A stretch of 32,986 bases of DNA from Bacteroidales bacterium (GTDB lineage: Bacteria; Bacteroidota; Bacteroidia; Bacteroidales; VadinHA17), in contig JAIVHO010000005.1 in assembly GCA_020201035.1 (NCBI GenBank), positions 1 to 32,986 of the forward strand, written 5' to 3'. Below are positions 7,941 to 19,196 of the stretch, one piece after another. Both the position numbers and the translations under genes were made by a program. Below the pieces are notes generated by a model. It was not told where the DNA came from and ran no database searches. It saw only the letters and a program-made list of their open reading frames with translations. Each line of letters begins with the position of its first letter. The stretch's first letter is position 1.

Positions 7941-8627
7941 CTTTGTTTCGGTAATCTTACCTCCCTCGCACCTGATGGTGCGTGCAGAGTGCTTCTTTAA
8001 AAGAGTATAGTTATGGGTAGCCATCACTACGGTTCGACCGTTGTTGCTGATATCCTTAAGCAGCATAATGATCTCTTCTGATGTTTCAGGGTCCAGATTT
8101 CCTGTGGGCTCGTCGGCAAGGATAATTTCAGGATCATTAAGCAGGGCCCTGGCAATAACCACCCTCTGTTGTTCACCTCCTGACAGCTGGTGCGGCATCT
8201 TATATCCCTTTAGTCCCAGTCCAACCTTGTCGAGTACCTCACTTATCCTCTCCGCAATCTCCTTCTTGCTTTTCCAGCCTGTAGCCTTCAGCACAAACTC
8301 CAGGTTGTCCTGAACAGTGCGGTCGGTCAGTAACTGAAAATCCTGAAAAACTATTCCCAGCCTCCTCCTCAGAAGGGGCAGGTCACGTTTCTTCAGTCTG
8401 CCGAGGTCATATCCCGCAACCAGTCCCTCTCCCTCCCTTAGCGGCAACTGGGCGTTGATTGTCTTGATAAGGCTTGACTTGCCGCTTCCTACCTTGCCAA
8501 TAAGATAGACAAACTCTCCCTTGCCTACCTCAAAATCGATGTTGCTCAGAACAAGGTGATCCTGCTGGTATATTGTGCATCCCTTCAGGTATATCGTTTT
8601 GTCAAGCGGCATGTTGATCTCTTTCAT
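7911..8627 (-). CDS. ftsE: FtsE-like ABC transporter ATP-binding protein
   Basis: The 238-residue protein is a single ABC ATPase domain with Walker [10 protein letters not shown] (about residue 43), Q-loop VFQDFQLL, signature LSGGEQQR, Walker B IILADEPT and an H-loop His in ATHNY. FtsE works with the membrane protein FtsX at the division site to control peptidoglycan hydrolysis; the size and the FQDFQLL and [10 protein letters not shown] wording fit FtsE well. No ftsX is in the window, so partner identity is unproven and a LolD/MacB-like ATPase remains possible. A second in-frame Met at residue 6 (8612) may be the true start. The gene is divergent from the TPR-protein gene across 277 bp. Its stop codon is part of a 30-bp tandem duplication. 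Confidence 0.85.
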   Translation of the reverse strand: MKEINMPLDKTIYLKGCTIYQQDHLVLSNIDFEVGKGEFVYLIGKVGSGKSSLIKTINAQLPLREGEGLVAGYDLGRLKKRDLPLLRRRLGIVFQDFQLLTDRTVQDNLEFVLKATGWKSKKEIAERISEVLDKVGLGLKGYKMPHQLSGGEQQRVVIARALLNDPEIILADEPTGNLDPETSEEIIMLLKDISNNGRTVVMATHNYTLLKKHSARTIRCEGGKITETKHNEELELID

Positions 8628-8904
8628 TCTTTTGAAAAATATTTATCTCCTGTTTATCATCCTGTATGTAACGATCTGCAAATTAACAAAAGATTGGCGA
8701 ATGTGGAAAGAATGAAGAGAAATCACTCCCTCACGATTGGGGAAATTAACACGGGAATGTTGATAAAATCAATACTAAAGGCCTCACCTGAGCGTTTATT
8801 AATTGTAAATTTACGCTATCTTTTTTATACGGCAGAAAAAACAGATAACGCTTTTGCAGAACAGAGATTTGCGACCAGGAAAGGGTTAATAAAAACTATA
8901 AGGG

Positions 8905-11900
8905 GTGAAAATATCGAAAAGAGGTTTACTAATAATCATACTTGCAGCATCAGGAATCTTCCTGTCTGCTCAGGATGCTGTAACATCATCATCGGATCGT
9001 GGAAGGGATCTGTTTAACCAGGGAAAGGATCTCTTTGAAAAGGAGAAATACGGGGCGGCTATAGTGCTTCTTGACCGTTACGCCGGGCAGGCTGATGAGG
9101 CTGACGGTCTTCCCGTCAGGGAGGCAGAATACATGTCGGCACTCTCGTCAATAAGGCTCTATAACAGGGATGCAGAATATCGTCTCGAAACATTCATAGC
9201 GAAATATCCCCAGAGCTATATGCAGAACAATCTCTATATGGAGATGGCTGACCAGTTCTACCAGTCGCGTAATTACCGCCGTGCAGAGTCCTATTATAAC
9301 AAGGTTGACCGCATAACAATGGAAGCGGATCTTTTGCCGGGATATTTCTTCAGGCATGGATATTCACTTTTTATGAACGGTGACAATAAGAGAGCCATGC
9401 TTTTTTTCTCCGAGATAATGGGAGTGGACACTGAGTTTACACCGCCTGCAATATATTATTTTTCACATATTGCATACAGCGGAGAGATGTATCTTACTGC
9501 TCTTGACGGTTTTAAAAGGCTTGAAGGGGATGAGACATTCGGTCAGGTTGTTCCGTTTTATATTGTTCAGATAATGTATGTTCTGGGCGATTATGACGGT
9601 ATCCTGAGAGATGCCCCGGCCCTGGTTGATGCTGCCGGAGAGGAACGGGCGTCAGAACTGTATCAGATAATCGGCGATGCATACTTCCAGAAGGGCGATT
9701 ACGTATCAGCGGCCAGGAACCTTGAGGAGCATATCAGCAGGGCGATAAGAACAGGCAGGGAAGGAAAATACCAGCTGGCTTACTGCTACTATCAGACACA
9801 GGAGTACGATAAGGCTGTACCTCTGTTTAAGGAGGTAAGCAGGCAGAGGGACAGGCTGGGTCAGAATGCGTACTATCTGCTCGGCGATACCTACATTCGT
9901 CAGGGCGAGAAAAAGCTGGCACAGGCAGCCTTCTCCGCTGCGGCCGGAATGGATTATGACAGGAAGATAAAAGAGGAATCGCTGTTCAATTTCGCCAAAC
10001 TTACATATGAGACAACATATTCACCATTTGGTGAGGTGATCAGGGCTTTTCAGGATTATATTGAACAGTTCCCGGCGTCTGAAAATATTGAAGAGGCCTA
10101 TGAGTATCTCGTATCTGCCTATATGAAGGTAAATAACTACTCGGCAGCAGTTGCCTCTCTCGACCGGATAACCATAAAGGATGAAAGACTCGAAAGGGCA
10201 TACCAGAAGGTAGCCCTCTACAGGGGCATGGAGCTGTTCAGTAATCTTGACATGGTAAGGGCAACAGCAATGTTTGACAGGTCACTTACTTATGGCCGTC
10301 ACGACCGTATGCTCAGGGCACGGGCACTCTACTGGAAGGGCGAGGCGCTATACAGGCAAAATGATGCAGAAGGCGCCATGGCTGCATGGGAGGAGTTTAT
10401 TGCACTGCCTGGCTCTGACATGCTTGATGAGTACAATAAGGTCAGGTATAATATGGGTTATGTGGCTTATAACAGAGGCAGGTATGAAGAGGCCCTGAGA
10501 TGGTTTACCGCATTTGAATCAGATGGTGCAGCACAGAACAGTTCGCTGCTGCCTGACCTCTATAACAGGATCGCCGACTGTCATTATATAGCAACACGTT
10601 ACGACAGGGCAATTGAGTACTATGACAGGGTGATAGCCCGAAACGGACAGGGTGCTGACTATGCAATGTTCCAGAAGGGGTTTGCCCTCGGACTGAAAAA
10701 TGATGCCCCGGCAAAGGCCTCGGTTCTTTCCGACCTGATAGCGAAATACCCCAATTCATCACTGGTTCCAAAGGCCCTCTTTGAAAGGGGCCGGGCCTGG
10801 GAGACACTGAATGATCCCGCACGGAGCGAGGCAGATTTTAACAGGATCATCAACGATTACACTGAAAGCACTTTTGTGCCCCGTGCAATGGTACAGCTGG
10901 GACTGCTTTATTTCAATACCGGCGATAACAATAAGGCAATATCAACATACAAGAGGGTTGTTGAGTCATACCCGGGAACACCCGAGGCACGCAGTGCAAT
11001 GACAGGCCTCCGTACAACATATGTTGAGATAAATGATGTTGAAACTTACTTTGCCTATGTGAGGTCTCTTGACGGCTACGGAGATGTACGCCGCAGTGAA
11101 CAGGACAGCCTGGTCTATGCATCGGGTGAAAACCTTTACGCCACAGGTAACTGTGAACGGGCAACAGAGGTTCTGACATCTTACCTTAACCAGTTCCCGC
11201 AGGGCAGCTTTACTGTTAATGCCAAATTCTATCTGGCTGAATGCTTCCGTACTTCCGGTAATACATCAAAGGCACTTGCATACTATACCGGGGTAGCTGC
11301 TACACTCAACAATCCGTTTATCGAACAGACATATGTCTCACTTGCTGATATCTACTACAACAGGGCAGTTTATGACAGCGCCTTTTACTACTTTGATAAT
11401 CTTGCAGCCGTGGCCGGTGATGCCGATACTGAACTGAGGGCAAGGCAGGGCAGGATGCGTTCAGCATGGGAGATGGGGGATCCCCTGCTAACAATAAGGG
11501 CTGCTGAGGAGCTGCTTAAAGCAGATAATATTACCAGTCAAATGGAGCGTGAGGCTGCATTTATGAAGGCAAAATCACACTATGCCCTGGATGATTTTGA
11601 TAAAGCTCTTACAGAATTCAGAAAGGTGGCTACCGAACAAACCACCTCAGAAGGAGCGGAATCAAAGTACCGGGTTGCTGAATTAGTTTTTGGCAAAGGT
11701 GACGCTGATCAGGCAGAGGAGATGGTGTACAGCTTTATCGAGGATAACACACCTCATCAGTACTGGATGGCCCGAATGTTTATTCTGCTGGCAGATATAA
11801 GTATATCACGTGGCGATGAGTTCCAGGCAAGAACAACACTCCAGAGTGTGGCCGATTTCTATCAGGTGGAGAACGATGGTATCCTCGATGAGGTGAGAGC

Positions 11901-11979
11901 CAGATTAAGTGATCTTGATGCCTCTCAGCGTCAGGAGAATGATACCATCCGGATGTCGGTTAAAGGGGAAGGGATATAA
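8905..11979 (+). CDS. Large exported TPR-repeat protein
   Basis: The 1024-residue protein starts at GTG 8905 with a Sec signal peptide (basic start, hydrophobic LLIIILAASGIFL, cleavage near LSAQ). It is then almost entirely tetratricopeptide-type helical repeats, with many copies of the A-x-x-x-F/Y...Y-P pattern (for example FIAKYPQSY, YQTQEYDKAVPLFKEV, FPQGSFTVNAKFYLAEC). It has no catalytic motif. It is probably periplasmic or tethered at the outer membrane and acts as a protein-binding scaffold. The next gene, 174 bp on in the same direction, encodes an outer-membrane barrel, so the two likely form one operon and may act together. Similar long TPR proteins are widespread in Bacteroidota but I do not recognise a named function. 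Upstream, 8628-8904 is AT-rich divergent promoter space. Confidence 0.85.
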   Translation: MKISKRGLLIIILAASGIFLSAQDAVTSSSDRGRDLFNQGKDLFEKEKYGAAIVLLDRYAGQADEADGLPVREAEYMSALSSIRLYNRDAEYRLETFIAKYPQSYMQNNLYMEMADQFYQSRNYRRAESYYNKVDRITMEADLLPGYFFRHGYSLFMNGDNKRAMLFFSEIMGVDTEFTPPAIYYFSHIAYSGEMYLTALDGFKRLEGDETFGQVVPFYIVQIMYVLGDYDGILRDAPALVDAAGEERASELYQIIGDAYFQKGDYVSAARNLEEHISRAIRTGREGKYQLAYCYYQTQEYDKAVPLFKEVSRQRDRLGQNAYYLLGDTYIRQGEKKLAQAAFSAAAGMDYDRKIKEESLFNFAKLTYETTYSPFGEVIRAFQDYIEQFPASENIEEAYEYLVSAYMKVNNYSAAVASLDRITIKDERLERAYQKVALYRGMELFSNLDMVRATAMFDRSLTYGRHDRMLRARALYWKGEALYRQNDAEGAMAAWEEFIALPGSDMLDEYNKVRYNMGYVAYNRGRYEEALRWFTAFESDGAAQNSSLLPDLYNRIADCHYIATRYDRAIEYYDRVIARNGQGADYAMFQKGFALGLKNDAPAKASVLSDLIAKYPNSSLVPKALFERGRAWETLNDPARSEADFNRIINDYTESTFVPRAMVQLGLLYFNTGDNNKAISTYKRVVESYPGTPEARSAMTGLRTTYVEINDVETYFAYVRSLDGYGDVRRSEQDSLVYASGENLYATGNCERATEVLTSYLNQFPQGSFTVNAKFYLAECFRTSGNTSKALAYYTGVAATLNNPFIEQTYVSLADIYYNRAVYDSAFYYFDNLAAVAGDADTELRARQGRMRSAWEMGDPLLTIRAAEELLKADNITSQMEREAAFMKAKSHYALDDFDKALTEFRKVATEQTTSEGAESKYRVAELVFGKGDADQAEEMVYSFIEDNTPHQYWMARMFILLADISISRGDEFQARTTLQSVADFYQVENDGILDEVRARLSDLDASQRQENDTIRMSVKGEGI

Positions 11980-12042
11980 AAATTTACTCGCAAAATTGCA
12001 GGGAGAAGAGACCAGACCTCAGGAAAACAATCAGTTAGAAAG

Positions 12043-12143
12043 AAAGAACCCTGTTCAGAAGACAGAAACCATTTCAGAAGAAGAAGAAAGAACCCGGTTC
12101 AGAAGACAAAAACCATTTCAGAAGAAAGCAAACAATTCAGAAG
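12043..12143 (+). repeat. 44-bp-period purine-rich direct repeats before the barrel gene
   Basis: A ~40-bp block beginning AAAGAACCC and ending CATTTCAGAAGAA occurs at 12043-12083 and again, with a few changes, at 12087-12126. A shorter remnant (CAATTCAGAAGAA) ends close to 12145. The strand is almost entirely purine. The array fills the gap between the TPR-protein stop (11979) and the barrel start (12154). An 82-residue ORF through it is judged a composition artefact. Confidence 0.75.
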
Positions 12144-12153
12144 AAAGCAAAAA

Positions 12154-13905
12154 ATGAAGAGAATAAAAATACCTGTAATCCTGCTGGCAGCCTCTCTGTT
12201 TCCATTGATCTCAGTGGCCCAGGAGACAGGAGAAATTACAAGGGAGGTCAGATTGTATAATCCTTTTAAACCCTCGCTGAGCAAGGAGAATAAGGCACTC
12301 TTTCTGCCCGTTATAGATGATACAGCTGAAATAGCCCCTCTGATTGGCTATTCAATTACTCCTGATCCGTTTATTCCGGCGTATGAGCTCAGGACTATTT
12401 CTGCGGCGCGACTCGAGCCTGATCCGCTGCCAAAACTATACAAGAGTTATGTTGATCTGGGTTTCGGGAACTACTTTTCACCCTATGCCCGGATCTCGGC
12501 ATCCACCCTCCGGTCAAGAAACGGCATTACCGGCTTCTTTGCCGAACACAGATCGTCACTCAGCAAGCTTAAGCTGCAGAATGATGAATCGGTATATGCC
12601 GGATATATGGATAACAGGGTGAATTTTACAACCACCAGGTTCTTTAGCAGGAGTGCCCTGACCGGAGATATTGACTTCACACACCTCAGAAGGCATGCCT
12701 ACGGTTATGACACACGTATTGACCCGGTACCTGATGTTGATAAGGACTCCCTCAGAATTGGTTATATCAATCCGGGGGCAGAGATCGGTTTATGGTCAAC
12801 GCGCACCGACTCAGCCTTTCTGGATTATGATGTAAAGCTTAAATATGATCTGTTTATGCAGAACAGCCGTTTTTTCAGACACAGGGGAGGAGCTGTGGTA
12901 AATGCAGGTTACGATTTTGATATCTTCTACGCCGATGCTCAGCTCTCATACGAGCTCTATAAATATTCTGAGGCCATAGATTTCAGAGCCCGGCACCTCT
13001 TTTCTCTGAACCCGCATATCAGCAGACGCGGCAGCGAGTGGTCCTTCATACTGGGATTTAGTGCTGTTGCCGATGGCCGTAACAGGTTTGATCCTGACGG
13101 TATAGATCCGCCAGAATACAAAACAAAACTCTATATCTATCCTGATATAAAGTTTAACGTTACCCTTGTACCCCGTTTTATCACTATGCATGTTTCTCTT
13201 GACGGGGAATATGAAAATAACAGCGCCGCCGATATTTTTACCCTTAACCCCTATATTATTGAGGAAAGGCCGTCAGGCGCCGTCTCTCCCTCCGGTGAGC
13301 TTTATATGATCAGACCAACAGATCACAAACTCAGGGTGGGGGCTGGATTCAGTGGCAGTACGGGAGAGTCTTCATCATGGCACCTCTCTGTCTCCTATTC
13401 GCTGAGTGAAGACCTGCTATTCTTTGTCAATGACGCTGCTGTCACCGGAAGAGGACTGCTGCCGGCATATGATAACGGTGAACTTCTCCGTATAAAGGGT
13501 GACTACTCCCTTAAGTTGAATGAATCAAATGCCCTGTCAGCAGAGGCACTCTACAGCGGCTACAGGCTTGAACTGTATGATCACCCCTGGCATATACCGG
13601 CCTGGGAGTTTAGATTGAACTATAACTATAACCTGAGGGATAAAATCCAGGCAGAAGCCTCACTGAGGGGTATGGCACAGCGAAAAGCACTCTTCGGGCC
13701 TATGCTGCATGCCGGAGAGACAGATCCAACGGTAGAAACAATTCCGGCGCACTTCTCCCTTAACCTGAAAGCTGAGTACCGCTACACAAAGCTGCTCTCA
13801 TTCTGGGCAGGTATCAGTAATATCTCCAACAACAGATATTATGAGTGGAATTTTTATCCCTCACGACGGTTCCTGTTTATGGCCGGATTCAGCTATAGTC
13901 TCTGA
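12154..13905 (+). CDS. Outer-membrane beta-barrel protein, TonB-receptor-like without plug
   Basis: The 583-residue protein has a Sec signal peptide (MKRIKIPVILLAASLFPLIS, cleavage near VAQ). A ~75-residue N-terminal stretch is followed by alternating aromatic/polar strands typical of a TonB-dependent receptor barrel: YVDLGFGNYFSPYARIS, FRLNYNYNLRDKIQAEAS, and the closing pattern AGISNISNNRYYEWNFYPSRR near the C-terminus. No plug domain or carboxypeptidase-regulatory-like N-terminal domain is seen, and the length is well below that of full receptors. It may be a plugless barrel, a scaffold partner of the upstream TPR protein, or a diverged transporter. The terminal residue is Leu rather than the common Phe. 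The ATG at 12154 follows the purine-rich repeat array. Confidence 0.75.
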   Translation: MKRIKIPVILLAASLFPLISVAQETGEITREVRLYNPFKPSLSKENKALFLPVIDDTAEIAPLIGYSITPDPFIPAYELRTISAARLEPDPLPKLYKSYVDLGFGNYFSPYARISASTLRSRNGITGFFAEHRSSLSKLKLQNDESVYAGYMDNRVNFTTTRFFSRSALTGDIDFTHLRRHAYGYDTRIDPVPDVDKDSLRIGYINPGAEIGLWSTRTDSAFLDYDVKLKYDLFMQNSRFFRHRGGAVVNAGYDFDIFYADAQLSYELYKYSEAIDFRARHLFSLNPHISRRGSEWSFILGFSAVADGRNRFDPDGIDPPEYKTKLYIYPDIKFNVTLVPRFITMHVSLDGEYENNSAADIFTLNPYIIEERPSGAVSPSGELYMIRPTDHKLRVGAGFSGSTGESSSWHLSVSYSLSEDLLFFVNDAAVTGRGLLPAYDNGELLRIKGDYSLKLNESNALSAEALYSGYRLELYDHPWHIPAWEFRLNYNYNLRDKIQAEASLRGMAQRKALFGPMLHAGETDPTVETIPAHFSLNLKAEYRYTKLLSFWAGISNISNNRYYEWNFYPSRRFLFMAGFSYSL

Positions 13906-14014
13906 TTTGTGAGGATTTTGCACCTGCGGGATCACTCTTTTGACGCGTATTAAACGGGTAAATTCATGCGGCCATTCCAGCCTGTCGTTAAGTATTGTCG
14001 GGCGGTCATTGTAA

Positions 14015-14055
14015 TTAACAGAATATCAGCAATATAAATGTTGATATTCTGTTAA
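14015..14055. repeat. 14-bp perfect inverted repeat upstream of gyrB
   Basis: TTAACAGAATATCA (14015-14028) and its exact reverse complement (14042-14055) flank a 13-nt loop. No T-run follows on either strand, so it does not look like a standard terminator. It could be an operator or a transcript-processing or insulating hairpin in the 407-bp gap between the barrel gene and gyrB. Confidence 0.85.
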
Positions 14056-14108
14056 AAAATCAGAGGAATTAATCAGCCTTAAAATGCCCGGATATTGTGA
14101 TATTTTGT

Positions 14109-14116
14109 TATCTTTG
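14109..14116 (+). promoter_or_regulatory. Possible -7 box of the gyrB promoter
   Basis: TATCTTTG matches TAnnTTTG perfectly. No TTTG is seen at the usual 19-21 bp upstream; the nearest TTG (14095-14097) is too close. If used, it gives a leader of about 190 nt before gyrB. Confidence 0.4.
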
Positions 14117-14178
14117 CAGGGTAATGTAAGTAACGTTATATCAGGCGATTACATCAGCCGGTTAAACAGGTTTACATA

Positions 14179-14241
14179 ATGCTGCAGAGAGGAGTCAGGT
14201 ATTCAAACCGTTACTCTGCTAAAGCCTTCTCTGATACCTGA
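14179..14241 (+). other. Possible 20-codon leader ORF with hairpin before gyrB
   Basis: An ATG at 14179 opens a 20-residue frame (MLQRGVRYSNRYSAKAFSDT) closed by TGA at 14239-14241. The codons for its second quarter and its last three residues plus stop lie in the two arms of a stem (TCAGGTAT at 14195-14202 with ATACCTGA at 14234-14241). This could be chance, or a translated leader whose reading changes the fold of the gyrB 5' region. No family is recognised. Confidence 0.25.
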
Positions 14242-14297
14242 AAAAGTACAGGCAGGGGTGGTGCAGCGGTTTAGGGATGAAATTTATAAACGATTGA

Positions 14298-16283
<1,986 letters not shown>

Positions 16284-16293
16284 GGAAAACCAG

Positions 16294-16318
16294 AGCCGGG
16301 ACACATTCCCGGCTTTTT
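16294..16318 (+). terminator. Intrinsic terminator after gyrB
   Basis: AGCCGGGA and TCCCGGCT pair around a 5-nt loop and are followed by a T-run, 10 bp after the gyrB stop. It also faces the convergent PBP4 gene. Confidence 0.9.
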
Positions 16319-16361
16319 ATTTCTCCGGGACAGGGTTTTACTGAGCCTGGTACTGATACTA

Positions 16362-17876
16362 CTACCTGTTCTCAATCCACCATTTAAGCAGCTTCCCGGT
16401 TTTCTCTGATACATCTGCCACGGTTCCTTCATAGTTATTAACCAGGACGGCAAATGCATATTCCTTTCCCGAGAAAGTTTTAATATAACCTGCATAGTTG
16501 CGTATCCTTGTGGAGGTGCCGCTTTTGGCAACCATTCTGCCGGCAAACACCGGATCCCTGAAGTAAGGCCTCAGGGTGCCATCCCTGCCAGCCGCGGGTA
16601 GGGATGAATAAAACAGCTCTCCGTACCGGCCCCTGCTTTTTATGTGGCAGAGAAAGTCTGTAATAACCGACGCAGTTATTGCATTGTACCTTGAGAGTCC
16701 GCTCCCGTCATCCATAAAAAGTCCGCTGCTTTCAATTCCGTTCTCCTCCAGAAACCGGTAAACCATTTGTATGGCACTGTCAGCAACCACAGCAGTCCCA
16801 GGTATACCATCAGCAAGCTCAATCCCTCTGAGAATATTTTCTGCGTAAAGATTTATGCTTTCCCTGTTGGTTATTGTTATTAGTTCGATAAGCGTCGGAG
16901 ACAGGGTAGTATATATCAGATTTCTCTTTTCCGGTGCTGTTGACCCACCATTTCTCTCAGATTCCCTGAGTGTTACCGGCCTTCCTGTTATCTCTGTCCC
17001 TGATTCTTTCAGTGCATTAAAAAGATTGATGGCTGCAAGCAGGGGAGGGTCAGGCAGAGAGGCCTTAAGGACAAAATCATCCCTGTTAGGGGGTATGGTT
17101 CCCAGTATATATGCACTCTCAGAGTAGGGTATTGAATAGACATACCCCCGGTCTGATGTGCCCATTGCAGTCAGATGGCTGGTCACTCTGAAGCCCGGTA
17201 TCTCAGGTTCTGTTGCCGTAATCACGGGCGCTGTGCCCGTCTCACCGCTCCGTAGATGAATCCTGAACATATTATCGTAGACAGAGAGTGCATGAGCTCC
17301 TGCCCCGTAATAGTTTCCAAGGTCAGACCATGACCATCCGCCCGGTGCGGGAGAGAAACCGAAAAGAGAGCCGTCACCGGTTATATTTCCGTTTATTCTC
17401 CTTATTCCGGCGGCCTTAATCTGCCGACACCATTCAGAGATAAAATCGCCGTAATGGGAGCTGAAGTGATCCGACCCAAGTGCCGGATCACCTCCACCTG
17501 TTATAATGATATCACCGTACAGTGTACCCGCCGCATCAATGGTTCCGGTATAGCTTACGGTAGTTTTAAAACGAAACGATGGACCCAGAGTCTCCAGTGC
17601 CACTGCTGTGGTGAGAAGTTTCATAACCGACGCACTGCCAACTGACATGTCAGAGAAGTACTCTTCAGTGATATCTCCTGTGGCCAGGTCCCTGAAGCAT
17701 ACTGACAATGAGGCATGTCTGAAGGAAGAATCAGCAGTAAACAGTTCCAGCGGCGTGCTGATCTGCCCGGAGGCTGTATTTCCCCACGGCGTACTGCCCT
17801 GCCCGTAGGCTGTATAGGATACAACCAGAGCAGTCAGCATCACCATCAGATAGTTTTTGTTGATCCCTGGGAGCAT
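16362..17876 (-). CDS. dacB: D-alanyl-D-alanine carboxypeptidase/endopeptidase, PBP4 type
   Basis: This is a class C low-molecular-mass penicillin-binding protein that trims D-Ala and cleaves cross-links in peptidoglycan in the periplasm. From the ATG at 17876 it is 504 residues. A TTG 16 codons upstream (17924) is possible and has an AGGAG just before it, but the ATG places the signal peptide (LMVMLTALVVSYTAYGQ) at the N-terminus. Peptidase S13 motifs are present. The SVMK box holds the catalytic Ser and Lys. DGSGLSRYN holds the second motif. KSGTSTRIRNYAGY stands for the KTG box, with Ser in the second place. The large insertion between the first two motifs, usual in PBP4, is present. It converges on gyrB and lies just downstream of the S9-like gene on the same strand (gap about 75 bp), probably in one transcript. 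Confidence 0.92.
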   Translation of the reverse strand: MLPGINKNYLMVMLTALVVSYTAYGQGSTPWGNTASGQISTPLELFTADSSFRHASLSVCFRDLATGDITEEYFSDMSVGSASVMKLLTTAVALETLGPSFRFKTTVSYTGTIDAAGTLYGDIIITGGGDPALGSDHFSSHYGDFISEWCRQIKAAGIRRINGNITGDGSLFGFSPAPGGWSWSDLGNYYGAGAHALSVYDNMFRIHLRSGETGTAPVITATEPEIPGFRVTSHLTAMGTSDRGYVYSIPYSESAYILGTIPPNRDDFVLKASLPDPPLLAAINLFNALKESGTEITGRPVTLRESERNGGSTAPEKRNLIYTTLSPTLIELITITNRESINLYAENILRGIELADGIPGTAVVADSAIQMVYRFLEENGIESSGLFMDDGSGLSRYNAITASVITDFLCHIKSRGRYGELFYSSLPAAGRDGTLRPYFRDPVFAGRMVAKSGTSTRIRNYAGYIKTFSGKEYAFAVLVNNYEGTVADVSEKTGKLLKWWIENR

Positions 17877-17950
17877 ATCTGTTTTTTTATCCCCTAAAAG
17901 GGGGAAACTGTTACTGACAATCAAAACTCCTGACTGTCCCGGACTAATTA

Positions 17951-19045
17951 TTAATTGTACCCATAACCCGCCTTTTTCAGGTCATTGAGCGATTTAAAGG
18001 GAGCGGGCGGATTAAGATGTTCATTCAGATGGTTGTAGATCTTCATCCTGATGGTTCTGCCTGTGTAGTGATCCATCCTGTCAAAGGAGTGGCCACCCGG
18101 GATATCCTCAAATATCTCATATTCAAACCCTTTCTTCCCTGTTGCCTTAAATGATTTAATAAGGTGCTCCACCTCCAGCACATTCACATCCTCATCAATG
18201 GTATTTGTATGAATAAGAAGAGGTGTTCCCTGGTATTTTTCCACCTGCCATGCAGGTGACCTTCTTCTGTACTCCTCAACATTCTGATCAGCTGGTTTCC
18301 CAATGTGGTAGTCGGCAGAATAGAGATCCCTGTAGCCCTGATTCTTGTATCCCATTCTGGCTATCAGGTCGGAGACAGGAACACCTGCAAAAGCTACGTT
18401 ATAGTGATCTGGATGTTCAAAGATGTTCATCAGGGTTATTAGTCCGCCATGACTCCATCCCAGAATGCCAATGCGGTTTTTGTCAACAATGTCATAGTTT
18501 TCAAGCATATACTGTCTGCCTGCATCAACATCCTCAATCTCCAGTCCGCCGTAGTCAATGCTTCTGTACAGGCCTGCCCCGTAACCGGTTGACCCCCTGT
18601 ATTCAGTTGCAATAATTATATAACCCTGCGAAACCAGTTCCCTTACAATATGTGTATAGTAGGTGTCAAAGTTACCATGTACCCCACCATGGGCAAAAAC
18701 CAGCAGAGGATACTTTTTCCCGGGATCCACATCTTTCGGAATAAAGACGTAGGACCATATTTTAACCGGATTACCCGCTCCCTGTCCGGTCGGATTGCTC
18801 TCTCTCCATTTGGGAGGCCCGGTAAAGAACACCTTATCTATAAATGCCACATCACCAACCCTGTTGAACCATGTAATGTCGTCAATCTTCTTTTCCAGAA
18901 CATCAAACTGATGGGACATGCCTGAAAGGTTGTTGCTGATCCGGTTAATCGCGTTCATTAACTCTTCATTTCCCGGCTGGGAGAAGGCACCCGGACCTGC
19001 AAGAACAAGAATAAATGCGGTAAGAATTGTAAGTTTTTTCATCAT
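17951..19045 (-). CDS. Exported S9-like alpha/beta hydrolase (prolyl oligopeptidase family)
   Basis: The 364-residue protein has a Sec signal peptide (KKLTILTAFILVLAGPGAFSQ) and a short helical stretch (about 28-60). An alpha/beta hydrolase domain of the peptidase S9 type follows. It has an oxyanion-region FAHGGVHG (about 118), the nucleophile elbow GWSHGG (about 197), an Asp in IDEDVN and the catalytic His in GGHSFDRMDHY near 318. Classic S9 peptidases carry an N-terminal beta propeller that is absent here, so this is a catalytic-domain-only form. It might be a peptidase, an esterase or a dienelactone-hydrolase-like enzyme. It lies between dapF and the PBP4 gene on the same strand. A role in cell-wall peptide turnover is possible by context only. 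Confidence 0.85.
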   Translation of the reverse strand: MMKKLTILTAFILVLAGPGAFSQPGNEELMNAINRISNNLSGMSHQFDVLEKKIDDITWFNRVGDVAFIDKVFFTGPPKWRESNPTGQGAGNPVKIWSYVFIPKDVDPGKKYPLLVFAHGGVHGNFDTYYTHIVRELVSQGYIIIATEYRGSTGYGAGLYRSIDYGGLEIEDVDAGRQYMLENYDIVDKNRIGILGWSHGGLITLMNIFEHPDHYNVAFAGVPVSDLIARMGYKNQGYRDLYSADYHIGKPADQNVEEYRRRSPAWQVEKYQGTPLLIHTNTIDEDVNVLEVEHLIKSFKATGKKGFEYEIFEDIPGGHSFDRMDHYTGRTIRMKIYNHLNEHLNPPAPFKSLNDLKKAGYGYN

Positions 19046-19196
19046 AATAGGATTTTGGTTTTATTCAGATATAATTTTTATCTCAATATGAGTACGTCTG
19101 TTTATTGTATATAAAGCAGTGATTATTTGTTGGACCAATTCCGGCCTGGTTCATGGCAGTAATAATATTTTTCTTCAAAAGCAATGAATGTATCTT

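Noticed and set aside
8556-9017. 153-residue ORF antisense to ftsE and overlapping the TPR gene
   Set aside because: No family features; it overlaps two well-supported genes in other frames or strands.
11909-12157. 82-residue ORF between the TPR and barrel genes
   Set aside because: It overlaps the end of the TPR gene and runs through purine-rich repeats; no domain or start signal supports it.
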